A DNA stretch of 64,000 bases from CAYJIX01 sp964370375 (GCA_964370375.1 CAYJIX010000007.1:1-64000), one strand, 5' to 3'. Positions 44,177 to 53,610 are shown, numbered from the stretch's first letter. Numbers and translations are program-made. Notes: generated by a model not told the origin, from the sequence alone.

Positions 44177-44802
44177 ACATCCTCCTCTGGTAATCTATTG
44201 AGTTTGCTTGAAGTTCATAACACAAAGAAGCGAAAGTCTAAGCTCAATACTGCGGAAAAAGGCTGGAATACTCTCCTTTAAGATAAAGGTTTTGTTATAG
44301 ACATGAAACCTTTGATACGTAAAAAAATAACTATAATAACTCGCTACAAAATGCAAGCCTTGAAGTGCATAAACATTATATATGTACAAGTTTGCGCAGC
44401 ATGCTTTAATTGTGGATGTGCGTTTTTTGGCATCAGGCCGGAAAGATTCTGCGCACGAGTTTTTTATGTTCGAGGCATGTTTTATGAATGCTTCGATCAA
44501 GCATTGTTTTTTGGTGTTGCTAGGGCCATGCATCAAGAAAACAGCAAGTTTCGATTTGTTTGCAATTTTGAATTCGTAATAATAGTCTGATATTGCTTAA
44601 AATATGTTTGTGCTCTTATGTTAAAGCACGTGCGTATGGCTTGTGTATTTCCCTTTGTAGAATAAGCTTGCCAATTGAGTAAAATAATATTACTATTTTT
44701 GTTTGCAGAGGATATGATGTCTTGTGCGCAATGCTGCTCGCAAGGCCCATCGGGGTGTTAGTACGCCACAAAAATATTCATTATTAACGGTATCTGGGGG
44801 TT
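44177..44802. other. Divergent intergenic region of dppA and hppA
   Basis: 626 bp, AT-rich, holding promoters for both genes. Open frames at 44195-44536 (-), 44303-44590 (+) and 44382-44579 (+) overlap each other, lack ribosome-binding sites and show no domain. GGGGG 9 nt before hppA is its ribosome-binding site. I see no riboswitch or RNA gene. Confidence 0.4.
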
Positions 44803-46878
44803 TTGATGTTCTCGTTCATCCTGGTATTTGCATGTGGTGCTTTTGCACTTTATTATGCATACATGACTGCCAAATCAGTGTTTGCCGCAAGTGCTGGCAC
44901 TGAAGATATGCAGCGTATTGCCGGAGCCATTCAGGAAGGGGCAAACGCCTACTTAAACAGGCAATACAAAACGATTGCCATCGTGGGCGCTGTAGCTACT
45001 GTTCTTTTGGCAGTCTTTCTTTCTGGTCTTGTGGCCTTTGGCTTCGTCATTGGTGCTGTGTTGTCCGGTGTGGCCGGTTATATTGGCATGAATGTTTCTG
45101 TTCGCGCCAATGTCCGCACCACTGAGGCCGCTAGAAACGGACTTATGCCTGCCCTTGATATTGCTTTTAAAGCAGGTGCTATCACTGGTCTTTTGGTTGT
45201 TGGGCTCGGTCTTTTGGGCGTGGCAGTTTATTATGGCCTGCTTACCCTGCTTGGCGTGAACCAAAAAGAATTGCTGGAAGCCCTTGTCGCTTTAAGCTTT
45301 GGTGCTTCGCTCATTTCTATTTTTGCCCGTCTTGGCGGTGGTATTTTTACCAAGGGCGCTGACGTAGGCGCTGACCTTGTGGGTAAAGTAGAAGCAGGTA
45401 TCCCTGAAGACGACCCAAGAAACCCTGCCGTTATTGCCGACAACGTGGGCGACAACGTGGGTGACTGTGCTGGTATGGCTGCCGACCTTTTTGAAACCTA
45501 TGCCGTAACGATTGTGGCTACCATGTTGCTTGCTGCCATTTACTTTACAGGTGAAGTACAAGAGCTCATGATGATGTATCCGTTGCTTATTGGCGGCGTA
45601 TGTATCATTGGATCTGTTTTTGGCGCACGCTATGTCAAACTTGACAGCAGCAACAAGATCATGAGAGCGCTTTACCGTGGACTCACCATGTCCGGTGCTA
45701 TTTCTGCTGTGCTGATCATTCTTGTTACCGTAATCATGTTCTGGAACGCACCCACCATGCAGATTCAGGGTAAAACCTTTGGTTCCCTCAATCTCATCAT
45801 GTGTGCTTTGTCAGGCCTTGGCGTAACGGCTCTTCTTGTTTGGATTACCGAATATTATACAGCCACAGCCTATCGTCCTGTGCGTAGCATTGCCGAATCT
45901 TCCACAACAGGCCATGGAACCAACGTCATTCAGGGCCTAGCCGTGTCCATGGAATCAACAGCCCTGCCGGTCTTTGTTATCTGTGCAGGCATCTTGTTTA
46001 CCTATAGCCATGCCGGACTTTTTGGCGTAGCCATTGCTGCTACTACCATGTTAGCGCTTTCAGGTATGGTTGTGGCCCTTGATGCCTATGGCCCTGTGAC
46101 CGACAACGCCGGCGGCATTGCTGAAATGTCGAACTTGCCCAGTGAAGTACGCGAAGTCACCGACGCCCTTGATGCTGTGGGTAACACCACTAAGGCTGTT
46201 ACCAAAGGCTATGCCATTGGTTCTGCAGCGCTTGCGGCCTTGGTTCTTTTTGCCTGCTACACTGAAGATTTACACAAATATTTCCCCTCTCTTGACGTGC
46301 AATTTAGCCTTCAAGACCCCTACGTTTTGGTAGGCCTTTTTGTGGGCGGACTGCTTCCGTACCTTTTTGGTGCCATGGGCATGATGGCTGTGGGCCGTGC
46401 AGGTTCTGCCGTTGTGGTTGAAGTGCGTCGCCAGTTCCGCGAAATTCCAGGCATCATGGAAGGTGAAGCCAAGCCTAACTACAGTGCAGCTGTAGACATG
46501 CTTACCAAGGCAGCTATCCGTGAAATGATCATCCCGTCCATGTTACCGGTATTTGCTCCGGTCATTGTGTACATCGTAATCAACTCTTTTGCAGGTCAAG
46601 CCGCCGCCTTTGCAACCATTGGTGCCATGCTTATGGGTACCATTGTTACAGGCCTTTTTGTGGCTATTTCCATGACCTCAGGTGGTGGTGCGTGGGACAA
46701 TGCCAAAAAGTATATTGAAGATGGCAACCATGGCGGTAAAGGTTCTGAAGCCCATAAGGCTGCCGTAACCGGTGATACCGTAGGTGACCCCTACAAGGAT
46801 ACTGCTGGTCCCGCTATCAACCCCATGATTAAAATTATTAATATTGTTGCTCTGTTGTTGCTCCAAGCCCTTGCTTAA
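44803..46878 (+). CDS. hppA: Membrane-bound proton-translocating pyrophosphatase
   Basis: 691 aa with about 16 membrane helices. It couples pyrophosphate hydrolysis to cation pumping across the inner membrane. The substrate-binding motif is GADLVGKVEAGIPEDDPRNP followed by ADNVGDNVGDCAGMAADLFE. The C-terminal motif GDTVGDPYKDTAGPAINPM is complete. The segment VGNTTKAVTKGYAIGSA has Lys after GNTT, where K+-dependent enzymes have Ala; this marks the K+-independent type, which pumps H+. GGGGG precedes the ATG. It is a single gene with a repeated terminator downstream. Confidence 0.96.
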   Translation: MMFSFILVFACGAFALYYAYMTAKSVFAASAGTEDMQRIAGAIQEGANAYLNRQYKTIAIVGAVATVLLAVFLSGLVAFGFVIGAVLSGVAGYIGMNVSVRANVRTTEAARNGLMPALDIAFKAGAITGLLVVGLGLLGVAVYYGLLTLLGVNQKELLEALVALSFGASLISIFARLGGGIFTKGADVGADLVGKVEAGIPEDDPRNPAVIADNVGDNVGDCAGMAADLFETYAVTIVATMLLAAIYFTGEVQELMMMYPLLIGGVCIIGSVFGARYVKLDSSNKIMRALYRGLTMSGAISAVLIILVTVIMFWNAPTMQIQGKTFGSLNLIMCALSGLGVTALLVWITEYYTATAYRPVRSIAESSTTGHGTNVIQGLAVSMESTALPVFVICAGILFTYSHAGLFGVAIAATTMLALSGMVVALDAYGPVTDNAGGIAEMSNLPSEVREVTDALDAVGNTTKAVTKGYAIGSAALAALVLFACYTEDLHKYFPSLDVQFSLQDPYVLVGLFVGGLLPYLFGAMGMMAVGRAGSAVVVEVRRQFREIPGIMEGEAKPNYSAAVDMLTKAAIREMIIPSMLPVFAPVIVYIVINSFAGQAAAFATIGAMLMGTIVTGLFVAISMTSGGGAWDNAKKYIEDGNHGGKGSEAHKAAVTGDTVGDPYKDTAGPAINPMIKIINIVALLLLQALA

Positions 46879-46905
46879 GAGCTTTTAGCCGAGCGCGGTT
46901 GGTAG

Positions 46906-46947
46906 AAAGATGCGCCTTAGGATTGTAAAATCCCAAGGCGCATCTTT
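46906..46947 (+). terminator. hppA terminator, first copy
   Basis: AAAGATGCGCCTT-A-GGATT pairs with AATCC-C-AAGGCGCATCTTT over a GTAA loop, with one A/C mismatch. The hairpin core (30 nt) recurs at 47061-47090 and 47235-47264 in the downstream repeat. Confidence 0.9.
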
Positions 46948-47270
46948 ACGTATTGACAGGGTCAATACGACCCGAAAATCTAGAATAGGCGTAGCTTTTG
47001 CTTCGCCGTAAATGAAAGATTTTCGGAAGGCCCCTGGAAGGGGTGCTGTAAGTAAAGGAAGCGCCTTAGGATTGTAAAATCCCAAGGCGCATCTTTACGT
47101 ATTGACAGGGTCAATNNNNNNNNNNNNNNNNNNNNNNNNNNNNNNNNNNNNNNNNNNNNNNNNNNNNNNNNNNNNNNNNNNNNNNNNNNNNNNNNNNNNN
47201 NNNNNNNNNNNNNNNGGTGCTGTAAGTAAAGGAAGCGCCTTAGGATTGTAAAATCCCAAGGCGCATCTTT
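46912..47270. repeat. 149-bp tandem repeat of stem-loops, interrupted by a gap
   Basis: A 149-bp unit (46912-47060) begins again at 47061 and runs to the gap at 47116. After the gap the last 19 bp of a unit (47216-47234) and a third partial unit (47235-47270) are seen. Each unit holds four stem-loops: the terminator core, CGTATTGAC-agg-GTCAATACG (46949-46969), CCGAAAATC with GATTTTCGG enclosing GGCGTAGC with GCTTCGCC (46972-47026), and CCCCT-gga-AGGGG (47031-47043). No coding potential is recognised. The true copy number is hidden by the gap. Confidence 0.9.
47116..47215. other. Assembly gap (100 N)
   Basis: Exactly 100 N lie inside the tandem repeat. If only one unit spans the gap, 75 bp are missing; each further unit adds 149 bp. 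The gap is probably a repeat collapse, not a biological feature. Confidence 0.98.
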
Positions 47271-47345
47271 TTAGCGTATGAAAGTATGATTTTGGTATTA
47301 ACTATAACGGCATTGGTTTCAGAGCGAACGTGAGTTGGTTATAGA

Positions 47346-50246
47346 TCAAGCATGCTTTTCTCTTGAAAGCCAATACAATAGAACCTTGAATAATTGCGCG
47401 GTATTGATAGGTTTTGTTGTGTGATCGTTCATGCCGGCATTGAGGCTTTTTTCCCTGTCTTCTTCCATAGCATGAGCTGTCATGGCAATGATTGGAATGT
47501 GGGCAAATTCGGTATATTCACGGATTTTTTTTGCAGCGCTCAATCCGTCCATTCTGGGCATTTGTATATCCATGATGACAAGGTCAAAGGAATCTGTGTG
47601 CATAAGCTCGCATCCTTCAACGCCGTCATTGGCAACGGTCACCTCAAGGCCAACTTCTTCAAGGATTGCCTGTGCAATCATTTGATTGATTTCGTTGTCT
47701 TCAACAAGCAATACTTTTTTGCCACTATGGGCTGCACGCAAAAGCTCTTCAAATCCTTGTTGGTGTATTTCCGGATTTGGCTTAAACGATGCACCTAAAA
47801 GATTCACAAACGTGTCATAGAGCGTGGATGGTTCTAGCGTGTCTATCACAGTGTAGGCAGTTGGAAGCCCTGCTCTGTGATGTTTTGTAACATAAATAAG
47901 TGGAATATTGTTTAAATAATCAGGTGTTTGATGAAGAATCTGTTCGAGGGCTGTCGCTTGTTCAAATCCTTCGTGTACAATAATAATATCAGGAGGGGTT
48001 ATGGAATCAGCTTGGCTTTTAAGAAAAAGAACATCGCTTGCAGGCTGCAAATGTGTATAGCCTAAAGGCAAAAGTTTTGTACGCAATGTTTCAAAAGATG
48101 CGCTATCAGACAGCGCGGTCAGGATATAAATTTCATTCAGCGATTTAATGGAAGTTTCATTGCTTTGATTGTCTTTTTCTAGGCGAGTGGTAAAATGAAA
48201 CGTTGATCCTTTGTCTAAGGAGCTTGTACACCAAATGTCGCCACCCATTAGGACGGTAAGGTTTTTACATAAGGCAAGCCCAAGCCCAATGCCCCCGTAT
48301 TTTCTGGTGCTAGAGATATCTGCTTGTGTAAAGTTTTGAAAAAGTGAGTCTATTTGTTCTTTAGCAATGCCAATGCCTGTGTCTTGTACGGAAAAATGGA
48401 GCAACGCAGTCTGGTTGTTTTCGCTTTCAACATGCACATCCACATGAATGCTGCCTTCATCTGTGAATTTAATAGCGTTTGTTACAAGGCTTGTAAGAAT
48501 CTGGTTTAAGCGCAAGGCGTCGCCAGCATAATGAGTCCCCACCTCCGCATCTATATTGACCGAAAAGTTGAGGCTTTTTTCATCAATCCATTTGGCGGTT
48601 GCCTTTTCAACTTCATCTAAAATATCTTTAACGGAGAAGATGCTATTTTCTATAAGCATCTTGCCATTTTGTAATTTAGAGAAGTCTAAAATAGTATTGA
48701 TGGTGTTTAATAATGCCGTGCTGGAGTTATCGATTTTTTCTATGTATTCAAGCTGGTTTGGTGCAAGATCTGTGTGTTTTAAAAGGTGCGTTATGCCAAT
48801 AATAGCATTCATGGGCGTTCGGATTTCATGGCTCATGTTGGCTAAAAAATTATCCTTGATGCTATTGGCTTTATTAGCTGACTCCACAAGATCATTTGCG
48901 ATTTTAATAGCTTCTTCCAGCTCTTTGTTGGCTGCATACAATGCTTCTTGAGCCTCGTGAACCCTAGTCACATCTGAGCTAGAGCCAAAGCCGTAGAGAA
49001 GCTTACCGTTTTCATCAAAAACATATTTACAAGAGGATCTAAGCCACTTTATAGCCCCATCTTTGCAGCGTGCTCGCAATTCAAAATCGCGCATAATAAA
49101 GTTTTCAGGGGTGGCAGTATATGCAAATTCATCAGGATGAAGCAAGAGCGCGTTAAAAGGTTTGCCCACAATGTCTTCGGGGCGGTAGTTTAAAACGCTT
49201 TCCAATCGTTGCGAGATGTAATCGATGCGCTGATTTTCATCTACAGACCAAATAATTTCGCCTGTTGCTTCTTCAACACCACGAAAACGCTCTTGTGCTT
49301 CATAAAGGGCTTGATTGGTTCGCCGGCTGTGAATGGCTGTGCTGATCAGTGTTCCGGCTGTGCGCAAAATGTCTTCTTCTTGGCGACTCCAAGTATACTC
49401 TGAATGGCAATTGTCAAAGCCAATAAATCCCCATAAATGACCATGAAACATGATGGGTGCTGTTAAGATGGAAACAATGCCCTGAGGTTCAAGGACCTCT
49501 CTTTCGCCTGGGTGCATATTTTTTACAAGGCTATTGACGCATTTGCCGGCAAGGAAGGTGCCTATCCATGTGGGGATTCCTTCTTCTACCGGCATGTTGG
49601 TTACAATGTCACTGCCTTGCTGCGGCTCTGCGCCTTCTGACCACTCGTACAGCTGAGATGTATAAAGTCTGTCATCTATTGATGGATCAGGTGCTTCATG
49701 GATGCTCCACACATAAACCCTGTCTACATTGGTGGCATTGCCTAAAATACCTAATACCGTATCGATTGTGGTGTCAAAGTCTTCGTTAGCGGCAAGCAGT
49801 TCCTGTGCTGCTTTACTTGTCGCTTTAAGTAAAATGTCTCGGCGTGCCAAGTCTTCTAGTTTGGAAGAGGAATCAAGGTTTTCGCCCATGCAAATCTGTA
49901 CGAGTACCGCGTTGCTTTCTTCTAAAATTTGTACAACTTTTGCAAACGCGGGATGTGCGTGCCTTTCTTTTCCAAGGGGGAGCAAGGCAAAAGAGCTTGG
50001 CTTGTCACCACGTTCTAATAGTTGTGATTGTATGGTAATGATTTCTTTCAGGCCGGAAAATAGTTCATGATATGGATTATTAGATAGAAAAATTTCTGTA
50101 TCTTGTTCGATGTTGCCACAGCCTGTTTTTATAAACGCGGGGTTGTAGTCCAACAGTTTTAGAGTGTCTTTTTCTACGATAATATAAATATCGTTTGAAA
50201 CATCTAAAACCGACTGGAGGGCTATGGTTGATAAGGTATATTTCAT
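47346..50246 (-). CDS. Soluble hybrid sensor histidine kinase
   Basis: 966 aa without membrane segments. Order of domains: an N-terminal PAS-like segment (about 10-110, YIIVEKDTLKLLDYNPAFI), a GAF domain (about 140-310), a PAS/PAC domain (about 325-445, RIDYISQRLESVLNYRPEDI), HisKA with the phospho-histidine in NMSHEIRTPMNAIIG (about residue 470), HATPase with NAIKFTDEG and GGIGLGLALCK, a degenerate receiver-like part (about 705-825), and an intact receiver with the aspartate in DLVIMDIQMPRMDG (about 892). No phosphotransfer domain is present, so another protein must relay the signal. It is a single gene; ligand and output are unknown. Confidence 0.9.
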   Translation of the reverse strand: MKYTLSTIALQSVLDVSNDIYIIVEKDTLKLLDYNPAFIKTGCGNIEQDTEIFLSNNPYHELFSGLKEIITIQSQLLERGDKPSSFALLPLGKERHAHPAFAKVVQILEESNAVLVQICMGENLDSSSKLEDLARRDILLKATSKAAQELLAANEDFDTTIDTVLGILGNATNVDRVYVWSIHEAPDPSIDDRLYTSQLYEWSEGAEPQQGSDIVTNMPVEEGIPTWIGTFLAGKCVNSLVKNMHPGEREVLEPQGIVSILTAPIMFHGHLWGFIGFDNCHSEYTWSRQEEDILRTAGTLISTAIHSRRTNQALYEAQERFRGVEEATGEIIWSVDENQRIDYISQRLESVLNYRPEDIVGKPFNALLLHPDEFAYTATPENFIMRDFELRARCKDGAIKWLRSSCKYVFDENGKLLYGFGSSSDVTRVHEAQEALYAANKELEEAIKIANDLVESANKANSIKDNFLANMSHEIRTPMNAIIGITHLLKHTDLAPNQLEYIEKIDNSSTALLNTINTILDFSKLQNGKMLIENSIFSVKDILDEVEKATAKWIDEKSLNFSVNIDAEVGTHYAGDALRLNQILTSLVTNAIKFTDEGSIHVDVHVESENNQTALLHFSVQDTGIGIAKEQIDSLFQNFTQADISSTRKYGGIGLGLALCKNLTVLMGGDIWCTSSLDKGSTFHFTTRLEKDNQSNETSIKSLNEIYILTALSDSASFETLRTKLLPLGYTHLQPASDVLFLKSQADSITPPDIIIVHEGFEQATALEQILHQTPDYLNNIPLIYVTKHHRAGLPTAYTVIDTLEPSTLYDTFVNLLGASFKPNPEIHQQGFEELLRAAHSGKKVLLVEDNEINQMIAQAILEEVGLEVTVANDGVEGCELMHTDSFDLVIMDIQMPRMDGLSAAKKIREYTEFAHIPIIAMTAHAMEEDREKSLNAGMNDHTTKPINTAQLFKVLLYWLSREKHA

Positions 50247-50541
50247 AATAATAAGATGTTAATTGGTGCTTTGTCCTTGAGCATGGCTTGTGACAAATCT
50301 GGCCTAAGAGGTAGAAGACTACAATTTTATGGCTTTGTAAAGCTTTTTTTCTATCACCTTGGAAGGTTGCGTCGGTGGCAATATATTTCATGCGGATATT
50401 GAAGAATGCGTTTTTTATTAACAAACACGACTGAACAGTTTTAAATTCAAGTTCCTTTCCCGTTGACAACCTTGTGTACAATATATACCGTGACGTATAG
50501 TGTTATATGTGTTGCTGTAACATTGTGTGGGGCATGGGTTT
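50247..50541. other. Divergent intergenic region
   Basis: 295 bp between the kinase and the acyltransferase-like gene. TTGACA (50463-50468) is followed 15 bp later by TATACC and may drive the plus-strand gene. GGGGCATGGG serves as its ribosome-binding site. Nothing else is recognised. Confidence 0.35.
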
Positions 50542-51702
50542 ATGGAAAAAAGCGTAACTCAAACACGGATTTTGTCTATAGACATAGTTCGAGGTTTTGT
50601 TATGGCACTTATGGTCATTGACCATGTGCGCTATGCTTTTACAGATGTTGCTGTACAGCTTTATGGATCCTCTGCCTTGCTCATGCGAGAGGTGACAAAT
50701 CTTGCTGTAACAACGCCTTTTCTATTCAGCATGCGCTGGGTAACACATATTTGCGCGCCGAGTTTTGTTTTTTTGGCCGGAGTAGGGGTTTTCTTTTGGA
50801 ATATAAAATACGGTCAAGATCGCTCGTACACTAAACATTTTCTTTTTCGTGGCTTTTTTCTGGTTGCTATTGACCTTATCATCAATGCAAAAGCTCTTAT
50901 GAGCCAAGAAGGTATTGCGTATCTGGGGGTGCTTTGGGCCATTGGCGTGAGTATGATATTTTTCCCCTTGGTAGCTAAGCTTCCGATACAAATTCTTTTT
51001 TTCTTAGCCATTTTCCTTACGTTTTTAAGTAATAGTTTGGGGTACTTTAGTCTTCACTTACCAGAAGAAGCAGAGCGCATACTTTTTACAACCGGAACAT
51101 TGGATTTTTTAAGCACGCCGGAATTTACATTTTTTATTGGTTACCCTGTGTTGCCGTGGTTTGCAGTTATGCTTTTTGGTTTTGCTTTTGCCAAAGTTTT
51201 TAGCTTACAGTCTACCCTTTTACGTCAAAAAATTCTGATATGTACGGGGATTGCCTTTTTGGCGGCCTTTGTTGCATTGCGGGTTTTCCATTTTTATGGC
51301 GACAGCATGGCGTTTGTTTTTTATGATACATGGTGGAAAACTGTAGCTTCGTTCGTTTCTGTGTCTAAGTATCCACCTTCGTTGCAGTTTTTTTTGATAA
51401 CACTTGGTGTAATGTTTTGTTTGCTTGCCGCTGTAGAGCGATTTGACATAAGGCCTAGAGCCTTGCTTGTTTTTGGCTCTGTTCCTTTGTTTTTTTACTG
51501 CGCTCATTTACTTTATATCGAAATTATTACCTTTGTGCTTAAACAGGCTGTAATGTTTTATCCTTTGGTTGGGGAGATAAGTTTTTCACCATCAGGGGTT
51601 ATTTTGTGCACGCTTGTTCTTCTTTTCATGCTATACCCTTCATGCCTGCTTTTTACAAATATCAAAAATGTTATCCTTTTGTTAAAAAAGCCTACAGTCT
51701 AG
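50542..51702 (+). CDS. DUF1624 membrane protein, heparan-alpha-glucosaminide acetyltransferase-like
   Basis: 386 aa from the ATG at 50542; a GTG at 50527 is possible but lacks a ribosome-binding site. About ten hydrophobic helices. The N-terminal motif RILSIDIVRGFVMALMVIDH and the following APSFVFLAGVGVFF are the hallmarks of DUF1624/HGSNAT-like acyltransferases, which move acetyl groups across membranes onto sugars. The histidine in MVIDH is a candidate active-site residue. It may modify a cell-surface or periplasmic sugar. It stands alone; a decayed insertion element follows. Confidence 0.8.
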   Translation: MEKSVTQTRILSIDIVRGFVMALMVIDHVRYAFTDVAVQLYGSSALLMREVTNLAVTTPFLFSMRWVTHICAPSFVFLAGVGVFFWNIKYGQDRSYTKHFLFRGFFLVAIDLIINAKALMSQEGIAYLGVLWAIGVSMIFFPLVAKLPIQILFFLAIFLTFLSNSLGYFSLHLPEEAERILFTTGTLDFLSTPEFTFFIGYPVLPWFAVMLFGFAFAKVFSLQSTLLRQKILICTGIAFLAAFVALRVFHFYGDSMAFVFYDTWWKTVASFVSVSKYPPSLQFFLITLGVMFCLLAAVERFDIRPRALLVFGSVPLFFYCAHLLYIEIITFVLKQAVMFYPLVGEISFSPSGVILCTLVLLFMLYPSCLLFTNIKNVILLLKKPTV

Positions 51703-51794
51703 GCCTGAAGACGATAAAAAATATGACTACGCGTTTCAAGCAAGGAGCTTTGCCTCCACTCTTTAAATAATGTCGTGTTTTCCCAGACGCGTTA

Positions 51795-52555
51795 GGTTGT
51801 GTCTACACGAGATTACGCCATTACATTTAACCAAATCGCAAGATATCTAATTTGTACGGCATCTAAGAAAGATTCGACATGTTTTGAATATTTTGTTGCT
51901 ATACCGCGTCACCGCTTCAAATCGAGAAACGCATTTTCAACCAAATGCCTAAAGCTATATATATGTTTATCAAAATTACGTCATTTTTTGCGATTCATTT
52001 CAGGTGTCTGCAAGTAAGTGTTCAGGATGTATTCCATCAATGAGATTTAAGGCTTGCTTGCAATCCGCTGTGGGGATAATAACTCTGATTGGCATACCAT
52101 TCGACGGCTAAATGCATTTTACTGTTGAACCCCCTTTCGTGTGTCCAAAGCCTTGGTTCCCATCTTTAGCCTCGGCTGCGTGCGGGTGAACTTTGCAATG
52201 ACTTGTGTCTATCATTAATCATTCAAAGTTGGTCTCATCTATCACTTTTTCTAAAAAAATTCTCAGATTCGTTTGTATTTCCAACGAATAAACCTTTGAT
52301 GTACAATACCCCATTTACCATATTCAAAAGGAAGGTCACGCCAGGCGCACGAGTCCTTAGCACCCAACGTACTGCATTTATGAACAATCTGTTGTCATAG
52401 GAATGCCTCCTCATTGATCTTTTTGTCCTGGAAAGTGAGGGGCCAATATCGACCATGCTCCATCTGTTATGTCATGTCTTCGTTGTATATTTTTCATAAT
52501 ACTAACCCCTTGTTAGCTGAGGTAAGTTTATATCAAGTCTCGTGTAGACACAGCC
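51795..52555 (-). mobile_element. Decayed IS5-family element (IS1031-like)
   Basis: The left end GGTTGTGTCTACACGAGA (from 51795) and the right end, read in reverse, GGCTGTGTCTACACGAGA (from 52555), form an 18-bp inverted repeat with one mismatch. The 761-bp interior carries a broken IS5-type transposase on the minus strand. Flanks TTA and TGG do not match, so no target duplication remains. The size is below the usual 850-930 bp, so internal deletions are likely. Confidence 0.88.
51813..52497 (-). pseudogene. Broken IS5-family transposase
   Basis: Read in several frames, the minus strand gives MKNIQRRHDITDGAWSILAP, DNRLFINAVRWVLRT, CAWRDLPFEYGKWGIVHQRF, IDTSHCKVHPHAAEAKDGNQ, GGFNSKMHLAV, LIDGIHPEHLLAD and IATKYSKHVESFLDAVQIRY. 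These are the N-terminal, DDE-domain and C-terminal segments of an IS1031/IS5 transposase in correct order. At least four frameshifts and several stops separate them, and part of the DDE domain is missing. It cannot make an active protein. Confidence 0.88.
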
Positions 52556-52643
52556 TGGGGTTTCATGCCCTTTTGTTTTGCGTTATGCCCGTGCTTTACA
52601 GGTAAAAAGCCCACTACCTCAAAAAATGTTTTGTTTTTTACAA

Positions 52644-52976
52644 TCAGCATAACATCCTTTCGCATAGCTGTCTGGTGACGCTTTTGCGTGCGTCAAAAAT
52701 CCAGTGCACGTAGACGGTATTTTTTCGTACTTCATACAAAATACGCCATGGTTTTGCATAGGTTTCACGGTAACGATCTATACCCGTTCCCTGTAATTCT
52801 TGAGGGGGCGTGCCTTGTGTTGGTGTTTTTTCCAATGAAACAATGGCAGCTTCAATGTCGGTGATAGTCGCGTCTGCATGTTCTTGGCCCATTTGGGAGC
52901 TAAGGGCAGAGTGAATGGCTTCTAAATCCTTAAGGCATTCAGGGGACAGCAATACTTCGTATCTTTGGCTAGCCAT
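52644..52976 (-). CDS. RelE/ParE-family toxin
   Basis: 110 aa from the ATG at 52976, which overlaps the antitoxin end by 8 bp; the open frame extends upstream to 53030 inside the antitoxin gene. It has the RelE/ParE fold pattern: RYEVLLSPECLKDLEAIHSA, then GTGIDRYRETYAKPWRILYE, the arginine/tyrosine-rich strand, and VYVHWIFDARKS at the end. Such toxins cleave mRNA at the ribosome or poison gyrase; the motif with YRIxYE-like ILYEVRKN favours the RelE side. Order antitoxin-toxin is the standard one. Confidence 0.85.
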   Translation of the reverse strand: MASQRYEVLLSPECLKDLEAIHSALSSQMGQEHADATITDIEAAIVSLEKTPTQGTPPQELQGTGIDRYRETYAKPWRILYEVRKNTVYVHWIFDARKSVTRQLCERMLC

Positions 52977-53259
52977 TGCTATCCCTCGCTTTTGTGCGTT
53001 TGCGCACTTTGGCAAGCGCGTTTTTAGCAAGGACCCCTTTGCCTTTGTCTATGCTTTTATTTGATAGGCTTAAACCTTTAAGCATAGCCATGGTTTCTTG
53101 CATACGTTCATATTCATGAATGCTCATGAGCACAGCAGTGGCCTCTCCATTTTGTGTGATGATGACCGGAGGGGCGGCGTCCTCGTGAAAGGCGCGTATA
53201 ATCTCTGCTGCTTGTGCTTTTACTTCACTAATAGGGCGAATGGCAGAATACAATTTCAT
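52969..53259 (-). CDS. Phd/YefM-family antitoxin
   Basis: 96 aa. The N-terminal Phd/YefM DNA-binding fold is seen in IRPISEVKAQAAEIIRAF, with PPVIITQNGEATAVLMSI and HEYERMQETMAML following, the standard pattern of the family. The C-terminal basic tail (KVRKRTKARDS) should wrap the toxin. AGGAGGC lies just before the ATG. The operator palindrome lies just upstream. It is translationally coupled to the toxin. Confidence 0.9.
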   Translation of the reverse strand: MKLYSAIRPISEVKAQAAEIIRAFHEDAAPPVIITQNGEATAVLMSIHEYERMQETMAMLKGLSLSNKSIDKGKGVLAKNALAKVRKRTKARDSNG

Positions 53260-53276
53260 ATCTAGCCTCCTGTATG

Positions 53277-53299
53277 ACTAAATTTATACTGAATTTAGT
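53277..53299. promoter_or_regulatory. Operator palindrome of the toxin-antitoxin pair
   Basis: ACTAAATT (53277-53284), a 7-bp spacer and AATTTAGT (53292-53299) lie 18 bp upstream of the antitoxin start. It is the expected autoregulatory site for a YefM-type antitoxin. Confidence 0.6.
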
Positions 53300-53610
53300 T
53301 TTTGTGCAAGTAAAGAACATAGAGAAACCATTGTTTCTATGACCAAATGATACGTATGCCGTATGGCCTCAGTTAGCATGCGTGAGGCGTGAAGTCATAC
53401 AATAGTACAATATAAAGGGCCTAAGATACAGCGATATTGACCGCTAATAGCTTTGTTAGTATTGTACGTAATGCTAAACAAAGATATGCAGTAAAAGAAG
53501 GTGTTGCGTTGTAAGGCAACGGCCCATTCTTTTATATGGAAAATACAAGATTTTCATTATAAAAAAAACGTTTATGCATACTTGAGCGACCCCATAGAAG
53601 AGGTTTTATC
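53300..53610. other. Intergenic region before the STAND gene
   Basis: 311 bp. Short stems are CCTCA/TGAGG (about 53368-53388) and TTGC/GCAA before the gene. No promoter of good quality is seen. A 77-codon open frame at 53501-53734 overlaps the real gene and has no ribosome-binding site. AGAGG 9 nt before 53611 supports that start. Confidence 0.4.

Noticed and set aside
44195..44590. Overlapping open frames between dppA and hppA
   Set aside because: They overlap on both strands, lack ribosome-binding sites and show no domain.
51813..52497. UGA codons in the transposase remnant as selenocysteine
   Set aside because: Frameshifts and other stops also interrupt it, so decay is the simple explanation despite tRNA-Sec in the genome.
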